From: Planctomycetota bacterium
Lineage (GTDB): Bacteria; Planctomycetota; UBA1135; GCA-002686595
NCBI GenBank assembly: GCA_016709875.1
Contig: JADJLZ010000002.1
Span: forward strand, 62,001 to 126,000
Direction: 5' to 3'
DNA length: 64,000 nt
Both the position numbers and the translations under genes were made by a program. A model generated the notes under the pieces. It searched no databases, was not told the DNA's origin, and worked only from the letters and a program-made list of their open reading frames with translations. Shown piece after piece: positions 47,597 through 56,512 of this stretch (within the stretch, counting starts at the first letter, position 1; the number at the start of each line of letters is the position of its first letter).

Positions 47597-48958
47597 TCAG
47601 CGCTTGCGCGTCTCCCGGCAGACCAGGTTCGACTCGGCGTCCAGCGACTCCACCTCGGCGCGGATGATAGCCCCCGGCTGCGCCCGCGAGCCACGCACGA
47701 GCGCCACCAGATCGACTTCCGGCGCATCCATCGCGGGCCGGCCGACGATGCTCTTCGAGTTCGGGTGGCTCTCGTCGACCAGGATCTCGAGCTCCTTGCC
47801 GATCCAGGCGCTCTGTTCGGCGGCGAGGACCTCGTCGCGCGCTGCGAGCACCGCGAGGCGCCGCTGCTCGGCGACGTCGGCCGGGACGCGGCTGGCCGAC
47901 TCGTAGGCGGGCGTGCCCTGCTCCGGCGAGTAGGTGAACGCTCCCAGGCGGCCCAGGCGGAATTCGCGCACGAACTCGACCGCCTCGGCCGCGTCCGCGT
48001 CGGTCTCGCCGGGGAAACCCATGAGCAGCGTTGTGCGCAGCGTGATCCCGGGCACTTCCTCGCGCAGGCGCGAGAGCGTGCGGCGCACCTGGTCTCCCTC
48101 ACCCGCGCGGCGCATCGCGCGCAGCATCGGCGTGGCGATGTGCTGGACCGGGATGTCGAGGTACGGGAGCACGTTTTCGTGCTCGCGCATCAGCTGCGTG
48201 AGGCGCCAGGGGAAGCGGTTGGGATAGGCGTACATCACGCGGATGCGCGGCTCTTCCGGGAGCTTCGCCAGCGCCTCGACGAGGTCGGGCAAATCGGCGC
48301 CGTGCTCGCGGCCCCAGGCGGTCGAGTCCTCGGCGACGAGCACGAGTTCGCGCACGCCGGCCTCGCCGAGCTCGCGCGCCTCGCTCACGACGGCCTCGAG
48401 CGGCTTCGAACGGTGCTTGCCGCGGATCGAGGGGATCGCGCAGAAGCTGCAGGCGTGGTCGCAGCCGTGCGAAATGCGCAGGTACGCGTAGGAGCGCGGC
48501 GTCGAGAGCAGCCGCGCGCCGTCGCGTTCGGGCTCGCGCTCGAGCGGACCGGCGAGGTAGCGCGGCACGCCCGCCTCGCCCGCGCTGAGCGCCTTGACCG
48601 AGCGCGCGAGCGCGCGGTAGTCCGAGATCTCGGCAAAGAGGTCGACCTCGGGGAACTGGGCCGCGAGACCCTCCTTGTAGCGCTGCACGAGGCAGCCGGC
48701 GACGACCACGCGTTCGATCTCACCCTTGCGCTTGCGCGCGATGAGGTCGCGGATCGCCGACTCGGACTCCTCGCGCGCCGGCCCGATGAACGAGCAGGTG
48801 TTGAGGACGACCGTCGAGGCGTCGCTGGGATCGCCCGCGATCACGAGCCCCTCCTCGGCCATGCGGCCGAGGATCAGCTCGGAGTCGATCAGGTTGCGCG
48901 CGCAGCCCAGGTGGACCAGCGACACGTTCTGAGAGGCGTTCTTCGGGCGCTTGGGCAC
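47597..48958 (-). CDS. rimO: Ribosomal protein S12 methylthiotransferase
   Basis: A 453-residue radical-SAM methylthiotransferase modifying Asp of ribosomal protein S12. The N-terminal UPF0004 domain has Cys in LVHLGCARNLIDSE, NTCSFIGPAREES and VVAGCLVQRY. The radical-SAM motif is HGCDHACSFCAIPSIRGKHR (about 163-182). A C-terminal TRAM domain runs from about 385. The GTG at 48958 is the only start that keeps the first conserved Cys strand; no Shine-Dalgarno is seen. It heads the rimO-pgsA-pgpA-phosphatase-mazG-priA gene string. Confidence 0.95.
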   Translation of the reverse strand: MPKRPKNASQNVSLVHLGCARNLIDSELILGRMAEEGLVIAGDPSDASTVVLNTCSFIGPAREESESAIRDLIARKRKGEIERVVVAGCLVQRYKEGLAAQFPEVDLFAEISDYRALARSVKALSAGEAGVPRYLAGPLEREPERDGARLLSTPRSYAYLRISHGCDHACSFCAIPSIRGKHRSKPLEAVVSEARELGEAGVRELVLVAEDSTAWGREHGADLPDLVEALAKLPEEPRIRVMYAYPNRFPWRLTQLMREHENVLPYLDIPVQHIATPMLRAMRRAGEGDQVRRTLSRLREEVPGITLRTTLLMGFPGETDADAAEAVEFVREFRLGRLGAFTYSPEQGTPAYESASRVPADVAEQRRLAVLAARDEVLAAEQSAWIGKELEILVDESHPNSKSIVGRPAMDAPEVDLVALVRGSRAQPGAIIRAEVESLDAESNLVCRETRKR

Positions 48959-48997
48959 GGGCGATCGCGAGGGCGGGAGGGGTCCTGGAAGAACCGA

Positions 48998-49026
48998 GGG
49001 ACCACCGGCCCTGGGCCCGTGGTCCC
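48998..49026 (-). terminator. Terminator hairpin of the ftsK operon
   Basis: An 8-bp stem GGGACCAC/GTGGTCCC (48998-49005 with 49019-49026), extended inside by GGCC/GGCC after one mismatch. It lies 26 nt after the stop codon of the FtsK-like gene and before rimO on the minus strand. The trailing minus-strand sequence is TCGGTTCTTCC, a weak T tract. Confidence 0.65.
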
Positions 49027-49052
49027 CTTCGGGATGGCGGAGGCGCTCGGAG

Positions 49053-51123
49053 CTAGACGGCCCCGGCCTTCTCCAGCCACTGGTCGCGGGTCAGGAGTAT
49101 ATCCCGGCTCTGACCGCCGAGGTACGGCCCGATCAGGCCGAGGTCCTGCAGCTCGTCGAGGACCTTGCAGGCCTCGTCGAAGTCCATCCCGTACTGCCTC
49201 TGGAGCATCGAAACCGCGACGCGGCCGCGCTCCACGAAGAGGCAGCCGACCTCCGTGAGGAGCTTCGCTCGCGCGGGCTCGACGCTCGGCAGCTTGTGGG
49301 CGCGCTCCGCGGGAGCGGCTTGCGGCTGGAGCATGACCTCGGGCTCTTCGCCGAGCTCGATCTCGATCTCGCCCACGGGCTCGTTCTCCAGCTCGGCCGA
49401 GGCGACCACGAGCGGCTCCTCGGCGGGCTCCGCCACGGCGGCGGGCTCGGGAATACCCTCGGGGAAGAGCTCGACGCCGGCCTGCTCGTCCGTGAAGTCG
49501 AAGATCGTCGTCTGCTCGAGGGCCTTGGCCCCGGCGACTTCGAGCAGGGCTTCCTCGACCGATTCGGCCCGCACCGCGATCTGCGCCACGGGTTGGGCGA
49601 GCTCGTCGGCGGGCGCGAGCTCCTCGGTGATCTCGAGCAGCTCTTCCTCGTCCTCGTCGGATGCGAACTCCTCGGACTCGGCCAGCTCAGCGGACTCGAG
49701 TTCTCGCGGGGCGCGCGCGGCCTGTGGGACCGCGGCGGCCAGCTCGTCCTCGGGTTCGAGCTCCTCGCTGTCGCCGAAGAGCTCGACGCCGTCTTCTTCC
49801 GGACTCGAGCTCGGCGTCTTCGTCCTCGTCGAGTTCCTCGTCGTCCTCGTCCTCGTCCTCGTCTTCGTCCGCCTCGTCCTCGTCCTCGTCTTCCGCTGCG
49901 TCCTCGTAGTCTTCGTCCTCGGCGAGCTCGGGCTCGCCGGTGAGTTGGGCCTCGTCGACGAGCTCGGGCTCCGCCTCCGTGAGGACCAGGGGCACGAGTT
50001 CCTCCTCCGACTCGACCACTTCCTCGGGATCGAGCTCGGCCACCGGCTCCTCGGAGACCGCGACCAGGTCCTCGCGCGCCTTGCGCAGCGTCTCGATCAG
50101 CGAGCGCGGGGTGCCGTAGGCATCGACCGGCTCGTCGTCCTCGCCCAGCCCCGTCTGCTCCCACGAGGGGCGCGCGGGGCCGGTGTCGACAAGCGCGTCC
50201 TCGATGCGGACGCGGTCCTCGCTCGCCGCGCTCAGCTCCTCGTCGGCGGGAGCGAGCGGCTGGACTCCCTCGGGGAGAGAACGCAGCGCGCGCGCGGGAA
50301 CGGGGACGGGGGCAGCTGCGGCAGGCGCGGCGGAAGCCAGATACGCGCCAGGGGAGAGGGGCTCGACGCGCTCCACGAAGGGCTCGGCGGGCTGCACGGG
50401 CGCAACGAAAGGCGCGGCTGCGTACGGGGAGGCTGCATTCGAGGGGGCGATCGGACGCGCACCGGCGGGCACCTGGCCCTTGAGGCGGACGTCCTCGGGG
50501 TAGGGAGAGGGCGGGGCGGCCTGCGGCTGCACCGCGGAAGGCATCCGCAGGGGGGCCTGGAGCGGGGGCAGATCTTCGGGAATCAGGCCGGCCGCCTCGG
50601 CCGCCGTGACCCCAGGATCCGCGGACGGGGCGCGCTCGGTGACCGGGGAGCGGATCTCCTCCTCCTGGCGCAGCTGCGGTTCGCGCAACCAGGTGAACCA
50701 GGCGCAGCCGAGCAGCACGACCAGGCCGAGCAGACCGCCGAGCGTCGCGTGCGTCGCCAGGCCGATGCCGCCGCCGACCAACAGGCCGAACTTGCCGCCA
50801 CCGGTGTCGCTGAAGGCGCCGAAGAGGATCGCGAGGCCCAGGGTGCAGCCGACGAGTCCGAGGGCGTGCCGCAGCGCGCCGGCTTCGCTCGCCGTCAGGA
50901 ACGAGCGCGCGCCGAGCACCGCGACGCCGATCGCCATCAGCAGGCAAGGCAAGGCGCCGAAGGTTCCCGCGAGCTGTCCCGCGAGGGCCGCGGTCCCCGT
51001 GCCCTGGTCGGGCGGGAGGTCGCTCAAGAACGACTTCACCATCAGGACCGACACGAAGGCGCCGACGCCGAACAGGATCAGCCCGCCGCCGTCACGCTTC
51101 CAATCGAACGCTCGCTCACTCAT
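49053..51123 (-). CDS. FtsK-like membrane protein with gamma-type winged helix but no ATPase domain; apparent +1 frameshift
   Basis: Read through one +1 shift, this gives about 689 residues. Four hydrophobic segments lie in the first 150. A long Pro/Ala- and then Glu/Asp-rich linker follows. The C-terminal winged helix (about 615-685: SMLQRQYGMDFDEACKVLDE, LGLIGPYLGGQSRDILLT) aligns well with the FtsK gamma domain of the upstream gene. No Walker A/B or RecA fold is present. The frame changes at about 49803, just after an EDEDED tract. Upstream, in the first frame, it reads DAELES; downstream, in the second, PEEDGVELFGDSEEL, open to the stop. Total length minus 1 nt divides by 3. The ATG at 51123 is preferred because GGAGG lies 6 nt before it. 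It could be a sequencing error, a broken gene or a programmed shift. Confidence 0.75.
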
Positions 51124-53812
51124 CGCCATCCTCCGCGTCCCTGGGGGCGCTGATTTCCTTCACCCCGTGCATCTTTTCCCAGTCGTCGAGCGTGAGCAGG
51201 AGCTCGCGCGACTTGCTGCCCTTGTGCGGGCCCACGATACCGTGCTCGGTCATGATGTCGATCAGGCGCGAGGCGCGCGTGTAACCGACACCGAGTGCGC
51301 GCTGCAGCAGGCTCGCCGAGCCGCGCTTGGTCTTCAGGATCACGCGCACCGCGTCGTCGAAGAGCGGGTCCTCGTCGGGCATCGAGCCCGAGCTCTCGCC
51401 GGGCTGGCGCGAACCGCTCGCGACCTGGATCAGCTCCTGGCTGAAGTTCGGCGCGGAATCCTTGCAGACGAACTCGACCAGCGAGTTGAGCTCGGAGTCC
51501 TCGACCAGCGCGCCCTGGACGCGCTTCAGCTTCATTCCGCCGGGCGGCATGAAGAGCATGTCGCCGTTGCCGAGCAGCTTCTCCGCGCCCATCTCGTCCA
51601 GGATCACGCGGCTGTCGATGCGGCTCGCGACCTGGAACGCGATGCGCGTCGGCAGATTGCCCTTGATCACGCCGGTGATGACGTCGGTCGAGGGCCGCTG
51701 GGTCGCGAGGATCAGGTGAATGCCGACCGCGCGCGACTTCTGCGCGAGGCGCGTGATGGCGAGCTCGGCTTCCTTCTTGGCCGTCATCATCAGGTCGGCC
51801 ATCTCATCGACGACGACCACGATGTAGGGCACGTGGCGCGGCGTGCGCTCGGGGTCGAAGTTCTCCTTGAGGCGTTCCTTCAGGCCCTCTTCGCCGAGCG
51901 CGTTGTAGCCCTTGATGTTCTTGACGCCGGCGTCCTTGAAGAGCTCGTAGCGGCCCTCCATCTTCTCGATCGTCCAGAGCAGCACCTGCGTCGCCGTGCG
52001 CGCATCGGTCACGACCGGGCACATCAAGTGCGGCACGGTCGCGAAGGTCTGCAGCTCGACCATCTTCGGGTCGACCAGGATCATCTTGACGTCGTGCGGC
52101 GAGCGCGTGAGCAGCAGGCTCGCGAGGATCGAGTTGATGCAGACCGACTTGCCCGAGCCGGTCGTGCCGGCGATCAGCAGATGCGGCATGCGCGCGAGGT
52201 CCTCGACCACCGGCGTGCCCTCGGCGTCCATGCCGAGGAACAGCGGCAGCGCCATCTGCTTCTGGTCGTAGGCGCGCGCAACGATGAGCTCGCTGATGCG
52301 CACGACGCGGCGCTTCTGGTTCGGCACCTCGATGCCGATCGTCTCGCGACCGGGGATCGGCGCGATGATGCGCACGCTCTGCGCGCGCAGCACGCCGGCG
52401 ATCTCGGGCGAGAGCGGCGTGACCTTGTTCATGCGCGTGCCCTGCGCGACGGTCAGCTCGAAGAGCGTCACCGCCGGCCCCACCTGCGCGCCGACGACGT
52501 TGGCCTCGATGCGGAAGCTCTTCAGCGTCTGCTCCAGCTTGTGGGCGCAGTCGCGAATGAAGTTCTCGTCCATCGTGCCCGCGCTCTCGGGCCGGATCAG
52601 GAGCTCGATCGGCGGCAGTTTCCAGGGACCGGGCGGCGGCGTGGGCGGGTCGAAGACCGGCGTCTGTGCCATCCTGGGCTGCATCGCCGGCTTGGCCGCG
52701 ACGGGTGCGGGCACGGGCTCGTCCGGCAGGTCCTCGAACTCCTCGTCGGCGACCTCCTGCTCGTAGTCGTCCTCGAGTTCGTCCTCGTCGTACTCGCCGC
52801 GCTTGGGCCGCGTCGGATCGTCGCGGTCCTCGAGGCCGTCGTAGGCGACCTCGTCCTCGTCGTCCTCGGTTTCGTCTTCCTCGTCGTCGCTTTCGTCCTC
52901 GAGCAGGTCCTGTTCGGGCTCGTCCTCGTCGTCCTCGTCCTCATCCAGGACGGCGGGTCGGTTCGTGCGCGTGATCGCCTTGCGCCGGCCCTCGGCGGGC
53001 GGCTCCTCGAGCGCGACACCGCCGCCGGCGCCTTCGATGGCCGGCTGCAGGCCCTCGCGCAGGTCAGCACCGCGCACGAAGTTCCACAGCGCGTGCATCA
53101 CGCTGCCTAGGTGTCCGCCCACGGCCGCGAGGAAGCCCTGTCCGCGCTCCTCGCGCCGCCGGCCGAGCCAGGCCCGGAAGCCCTGCAGCGAGGCATAGAA
53201 GCCCATCTCGGTCGCGAGCAGGAACGAGATCAGCGTCAAGAGCAGCAGCACGATGAAGAAGCCCGCGCCACCGAACTTCGCCAGGAAAAACGCGCGCGAG
53301 GCGAGCGCCAGGTAGCCGCCGGGCCCGTAGGGCAGGTGCGCGCCGATGTTCGTCCAGGCCTCGTTGGGCTGCACCGGGAGGTTCGGGCCCGTGCACAGGT
53401 CGAGCAGGTACGCGAAGGAGAGCACGAAGGTCACGCTGCCGAACACGCGCAACGAGACGAGCGAGACACGCTTGCCGCCGACGAGCACCGCACCCCAGAT
53501 GAGCAGCAGCAACGCCAGGACCAGCGACGAGAGGCCCAGTCCGCGCAGCAGCAGGTTGGCGAAGAACCAACCCACCTGTCCGGCCCAATTCCAGCCGCGC
53601 GAGGCCGGATCCTCGAGCGGAGTCGCGTAGCTCAGCAAGGCTACGTGCAGGAACAGCGCGAAGGCGACCAGGGCGATGCCCTTGATCTCGCGCAGGCGTT
53701 CCGCCGTCGCCTCGTCGACCTCACGGCCGAAGAAGAATCCTTTGATGCGCGACAATACGCCACCGGGCATCGGCCCGGAGCGCTCGTCGGATGCACGTCG
53801 CTTGCGTCCCAT
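51116..53812 (-). CDS. ftsK: DNA translocase FtsK/SpoIIIE
   Basis: An 898-residue chromosome-dimer translocase acting at the division septum. Four to five N-terminal membrane helices (about 35-240) are followed by a strongly acidic linker (about 284-365, many DED/EDE runs). The motor has the alpha domain (PRESAGTMDENFIRDCAHKL-like region), Walker A AGTTGSGKSVCINSILA (about 545-561) and Walker B IVVVVDEMADLMMTAKKEAE (about 663-682). TQRPSTDVITGVIKGNLPTR is a conserved core. The C-terminal gamma winged helix (about 815-885, LLQRALGVGYTRASRLID) recognises KOPS-type sites. The ATG at 53812 is preferred over upstream frames; 53770 is also possible. Its stop overlaps the FtsK-like gene start. Confidence 0.95.
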   Translation of the reverse strand: MGRKRRASDERSGPMPGGVLSRIKGFFFGREVDEATAERLREIKGIALVAFALFLHVALLSYATPLEDPASRGWNWAGQVGWFFANLLLRGLGLSSLVLALLLLIWGAVLVGGKRVSLVSLRVFGSVTFVLSFAYLLDLCTGPNLPVQPNEAWTNIGAHLPYGPGGYLALASRAFFLAKFGGAGFFIVLLLLTLISFLLATEMGFYASLQGFRAWLGRRREERGQGFLAAVGGHLGSVMHALWNFVRGADLREGLQPAIEGAGGGVALEEPPAEGRRKAITRTNRPAVLDEDEDDEDEPEQDLLEDESDDEEDETEDDEDEVAYDGLEDRDDPTRPKRGEYDEDELEDDYEQEVADEEFEDLPDEPVPAPVAAKPAMQPRMAQTPVFDPPTPPPGPWKLPPIELLIRPESAGTMDENFIRDCAHKLEQTLKSFRIEANVVGAQVGPAVTLFELTVAQGTRMNKVTPLSPEIAGVLRAQSVRIIAPIPGRETIGIEVPNQKRRVVRISELIVARAYDQKQMALPLFLGMDAEGTPVVEDLARMPHLLIAGTTGSGKSVCINSILASLLLTRSPHDVKMILVDPKMVELQTFATVPHLMCPVVTDARTATQVLLWTIEKMEGRYELFKDAGVKNIKGYNALGEEGLKERLKENFDPERTPRHVPYIVVVVDEMADLMMTAKKEAELAITRLAQKSRAVGIHLILATQRPSTDVITGVIKGNLPTRIAFQVASRIDSRVILDEMGAEKLLGNGDMLFMPPGGMKLKRVQGALVEDSELNSLVEFVCKDSAPNFSQELIQVASGSRQPGESSGSMPDEDPLFDDAVRVILKTKRGSASLLQRALGVGYTRASRLIDIMTEHGIVGPHKGSKSRELLLTLDDWEKMHGVKEISAPRDAEDGDE

Positions 53813-53995
53813 CGAGTGTGATCGGTTGCACGGGCGACCCGCGCCCGCGCTCGGGCGTTTCGACGATCCCCTCGCCGCCCGGCGAGCGGGGATACCAAGT
53901 CGGGAGCACGATTCCAAGCTGTGGCCGGCGCAAGATCTGTCGCCCCCCTCGCCTGACACCAGTTTTCGTGCCATGCTTGGAGGTCGCATCTGGAG

Positions 53996-55288
53996 ATGTC
54001 ACTTCTCTCACTCAGCCGCCGCCCGGGCCTGCGCAAGCTCCAGATCCTGCTCCTTGCGAGCATCGCCTGGGTGCTGTTCGCCGAGGGCGGATACCGCGCC
54101 TACCTCGCCTTCGCGGGCAGGCCCTACTCCGCCGTCAGCGCGCAGGCGCAGCTCGACGAGCTCCTCGGGAAGCTGCGCGGCACGCAGTTCATGCCCAAGT
54201 CGGACTCGGCCGAGCTCGACAAGGGCGGGCTCGCGATCCACCCCTACTCCGGCTACCACATCTGGCGCTTCACGCGCGGTGCGCAGGAGCTCGCGAACTA
54301 CTTCTCGAGCAGGGAAGCCGAGCAGAACTACGACATCCTGCTGCTCGGAGGCTCGGTCGCCTGCGTCTTCGGCAACTACTCGGGGAGCTCACTCGTGCCC
54401 GCCCTGAGCGCCGATCCGCGGCTCGCCGGGCGCAAGATTCGGGTGCACGTGCTCGCCTGCCCGGGCCACAAGCAGCCCCAGCACGTCAACACGCTCGAGT
54501 GGGCTCTGGCCCAAGGCTACCACCCCGACGCGGTGATCCTGCTCGACGGCTTCAACGAGATCGCGGTCGCAGCCGAGAACGCCAAGGCGGGCGTCAACCC
54601 GCTCTTCCCCTACTGGATCGAGATGCAGATGCGCCTGGGGAACGCGATGACCGACGCGGCGGCCCTCGAACTGCTCGGTCGGGCGGTCGGCGCCCGCGAC
54701 GAGGCCGAGGCCTCTCTATGCAAGCCTCCCGTCATGCCGCGCAGCCTGAGCGCCATCCTCGGGACCTGGCAGGTGAAATCGCTCGAGCGCGCCGTCAACA
54801 AGGCACGCCTCACCATGGTCAAGGTGCAGCAGCAGCAGCAGCAGGACAAGTCGGCCGGCACGAAGTCGATCACCGTCGGCGGGCCGCCCTTCGACCCGGA
54901 CCCCGCCCGCGTTCGCCAGGTCAGCATCCAGGCCTGGCGCGAGGGCTCGCTCGCGATCCAGGCCATCTGCAACATCCACGGCATCCCGTTTTTGCACGTG
55001 CTGCAACCCTCGCCCTGCGACACCGGCTCGAAGCCGCTGACCGACCAGGAGAAGTTCGCCGTCGAGAAGAGCCAGCTCTGGAGCGAGTCGATCGCGGCGG
55101 CCTACCCGCTCATGCGCAAAGTCGGCCGCAACCTCGCGTCGCACGGCGTCAACTTCCTCGACGCGACGCAGATCTACGCCGACCACCCGGGGAAGATCTA
55201 CATCGACACCTGCCACTTCGAGGCCGAGGGCGCGGGGCTGCTCGGCAAGCTCGTCGCCGAGACCTTCCTCAAGACCGTGAAGTTCTGA
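53996..55288 (+). CDS. Membrane-anchored SGNH/GDSL-like hydrolase
   Basis: A 430-residue protein with one N-terminal membrane anchor (about 17-35). The SGNH pattern is visible: block I LLLGGSVACVFGNYS (about 113-127, Ser), block III ILLDGFNEIAVAAE (about 180-193, Asn) and DTCHFEAEGAG near residue 403 (Asp and His). These hydrolases act on acyl or glycan esters; the substrate is unknown. A run of six Gln (VKVQQQQQQDK), encoded by a CAG repeat, lies at about 278-283. It is divergent from ftsK and overlaps the convergent coaB by 20 nt. Confidence 0.78.
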   Translation: MSLLSLSRRPGLRKLQILLLASIAWVLFAEGGYRAYLAFAGRPYSAVSAQAQLDELLGKLRGTQFMPKSDSAELDKGGLAIHPYSGYHIWRFTRGAQELANYFSSREAEQNYDILLLGGSVACVFGNYSGSSLVPALSADPRLAGRKIRVHVLACPGHKQPQHVNTLEWALAQGYHPDAVILLDGFNEIAVAAENAKAGVNPLFPYWIEMQMRLGNAMTDAAALELLGRAVGARDEAEASLCKPPVMPRSLSAILGTWQVKSLERAVNKARLTMVKVQQQQQQDKSAGTKSITVGGPPFDPDPARVRQVSIQAWREGSLAIQAICNIHGIPFLHVLQPSPCDTGSKPLTDQEKFAVEKSQLWSESIAAAYPLMRKVGRNLASHGVNFLDATQIYADHPGKIYIDTCHFEAEGAGLLGKLVAETFLKTVKF

Positions 55289-55934
55289 GCGCGGCGATCC
55301 GGGCGAGGAGCGCACGAGCGACGGCCGTCTTCCCCCCGGCGAGCTCCTCGCGCGCGCCGGAGCTCTCGAGCAGCACCACCCGCGTGCGCTCGGCGTTCAG
55401 CGCCGAGGCGTCGTTGAGCACGATGCAGTCGAGCTGCTTGCGCGCGAGCTTGGCCCGCGCGCGCCGTTCGCCCGCGCCCGTCTCGAGCGCGAAGCCGCAG
55501 ACCAGGCGAGCGCCCTTGCGCGCGGCGAGCGTGGCGAGGATGTCGGGGTTGCGCACGAGTTCGAGGCTCGCGCGCTGCGCCCCGCCATCTTTCGCGCGCC
55601 ACTTGCCCGCGAGCACGCGCGCAGGCCGCCAGTCGGCCACCGCGGCGGCCATGATCAGCACGTCGGCGCTGCGGAAGGCCTTGCGGCAGGCGGCCAGCAT
55701 CTCACGCGCGCTCGTGACATCCACGCGGGCCACGCCGTGGGGCGTCGGGAGCGCCACCGGCCCCGCGACGAGCGTCACGCGGTGCCCCGCGCGCGCGGCG
55801 GCCTGCGCCAGGGCGAAGCCCATGCGACCCGAGGACTCGTTCGTCAGGTAGCGCACCGGATCGACGTGCTCGCGCGTGGGTCCGGCGGTCACGAGCACGC
55901 GCAGCGGCGGATTTCGGGGCTTGGAGCGCGCCAT
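55269..55934 (-). CDS. coaB: Phosphopantothenate-cysteine ligase (CoaB), separate from CoaC
   Basis: A 221-residue protein equal to the C-terminal half of the usual CoaBC. Characteristic segments: VLVTAGPTREHVDPVRYLTN (about 13-32), SSGRMGFALAQAAARAGH, then ADVLIMAAAVADWRPAR and LVCGFALETG. DCIVLNDASALNAERTRV is the late conserved region. It makes phosphopantothenoylcysteine, the substrate of CoaC. The matching CoaC gene lies 1.8 kb upstream on the same strand, with two other genes between. The ATG at 55934 was chosen. Confidence 0.93.
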   Translation of the reverse strand: MARSKPRNPPLRVLVTAGPTREHVDPVRYLTNESSGRMGFALAQAAARAGHRVTLVAGPVALPTPHGVARVDVTSAREMLAACRKAFRSADVLIMAAAVADWRPARVLAGKWRAKDGGAQRASLELVRNPDILATLAARKGARLVCGFALETGAGERRARAKLARKQLDCIVLNDASALNAERTRVVLLESSGAREELAGGKTAVARALLARIAALRTSRS

Positions 55935-55994
55935 CGGGCGGCCGAGTGTAGCCGCCACCTTCCCCGCCCGCCCACAGCCTCAGCCCGCTCCCCC

Positions 55995-56512
55995 ATGCGC
56001 CGCCTCCTCGCCGCCCTCGCCGCCCTCGCTTTCGGTCTCTTCGGCAGCCCTCCAGCGCCCACGCGCGCGCGCCCGAGGGCTTCGAACGGGCGCTGGCCGA
56101 ACTCCAGGTGCGCATCCAGGAGAGCGAGACGCCGCGCGAGGAGCTCGAGCACGCGACGCTGCTCGCCGCGCTCTCGATGGTGCGCATCCTCGAGAACGAG
56201 GGCCGCTACCAGCCCTTCCCGCCCGTGCCGGGGGTGGGCGAGCGCGATCCCGACGAGCGCTGGCTCTACGCCGGCGAGCGCGTCGCGCGCGTCTCGCCCG
56301 AGGAGTTCCCCGAGTACTTCGCGCTCGAACGCTGCCAGCGCGAGGTCGGGCTGGTGGTCGGAGCCGACGACGAGGAACTCGATCGGCGACTCGCCGCTTG
56401 GAGGGTGCCACGCGCGCTGGTGAAGGGCGCCGAACGCCTCGCGGAGCGGGCGCGCAGGGTGACCTTCACAGCCACTCGCGAAACTGAGCGAGGAAGTCGC
56501 GCCAGTTCGTAA
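55995..56512 (+). CDS. Hypothetical exported protein with probable frameshift
   Basis: Two frames appear to form one gene. From the ATG at 55995 the first frame reads a good signal peptide (MRRLLAALAALAFGLFGS). After about 20 codons the coding character moves to the +2 frame (SSAHARAPEGFERALAELQV, then PREELEHATLLAALSMVRIL and YFALERCQREVGLVVGADDE), which has no earlier start than GTG 56108. Adding 1 nt would make 519 nt, or 172 residues. A one-base deletion near 56045-56060 is likely, either real or an assembly error. Family not recognised. It overlaps the convergent ATPase gene by 47 nt. Confidence 0.5.

Noticed and set aside
49840..49920. Possible tandem DNA repeat (GAG/GAC-rich tract)
   Set aside because: It is the acidic linker of the FtsK-like protein; codons vary (GAG, GAC, GAA) and no fixed unit length is present. 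It matters only as the probable site of the frameshift.
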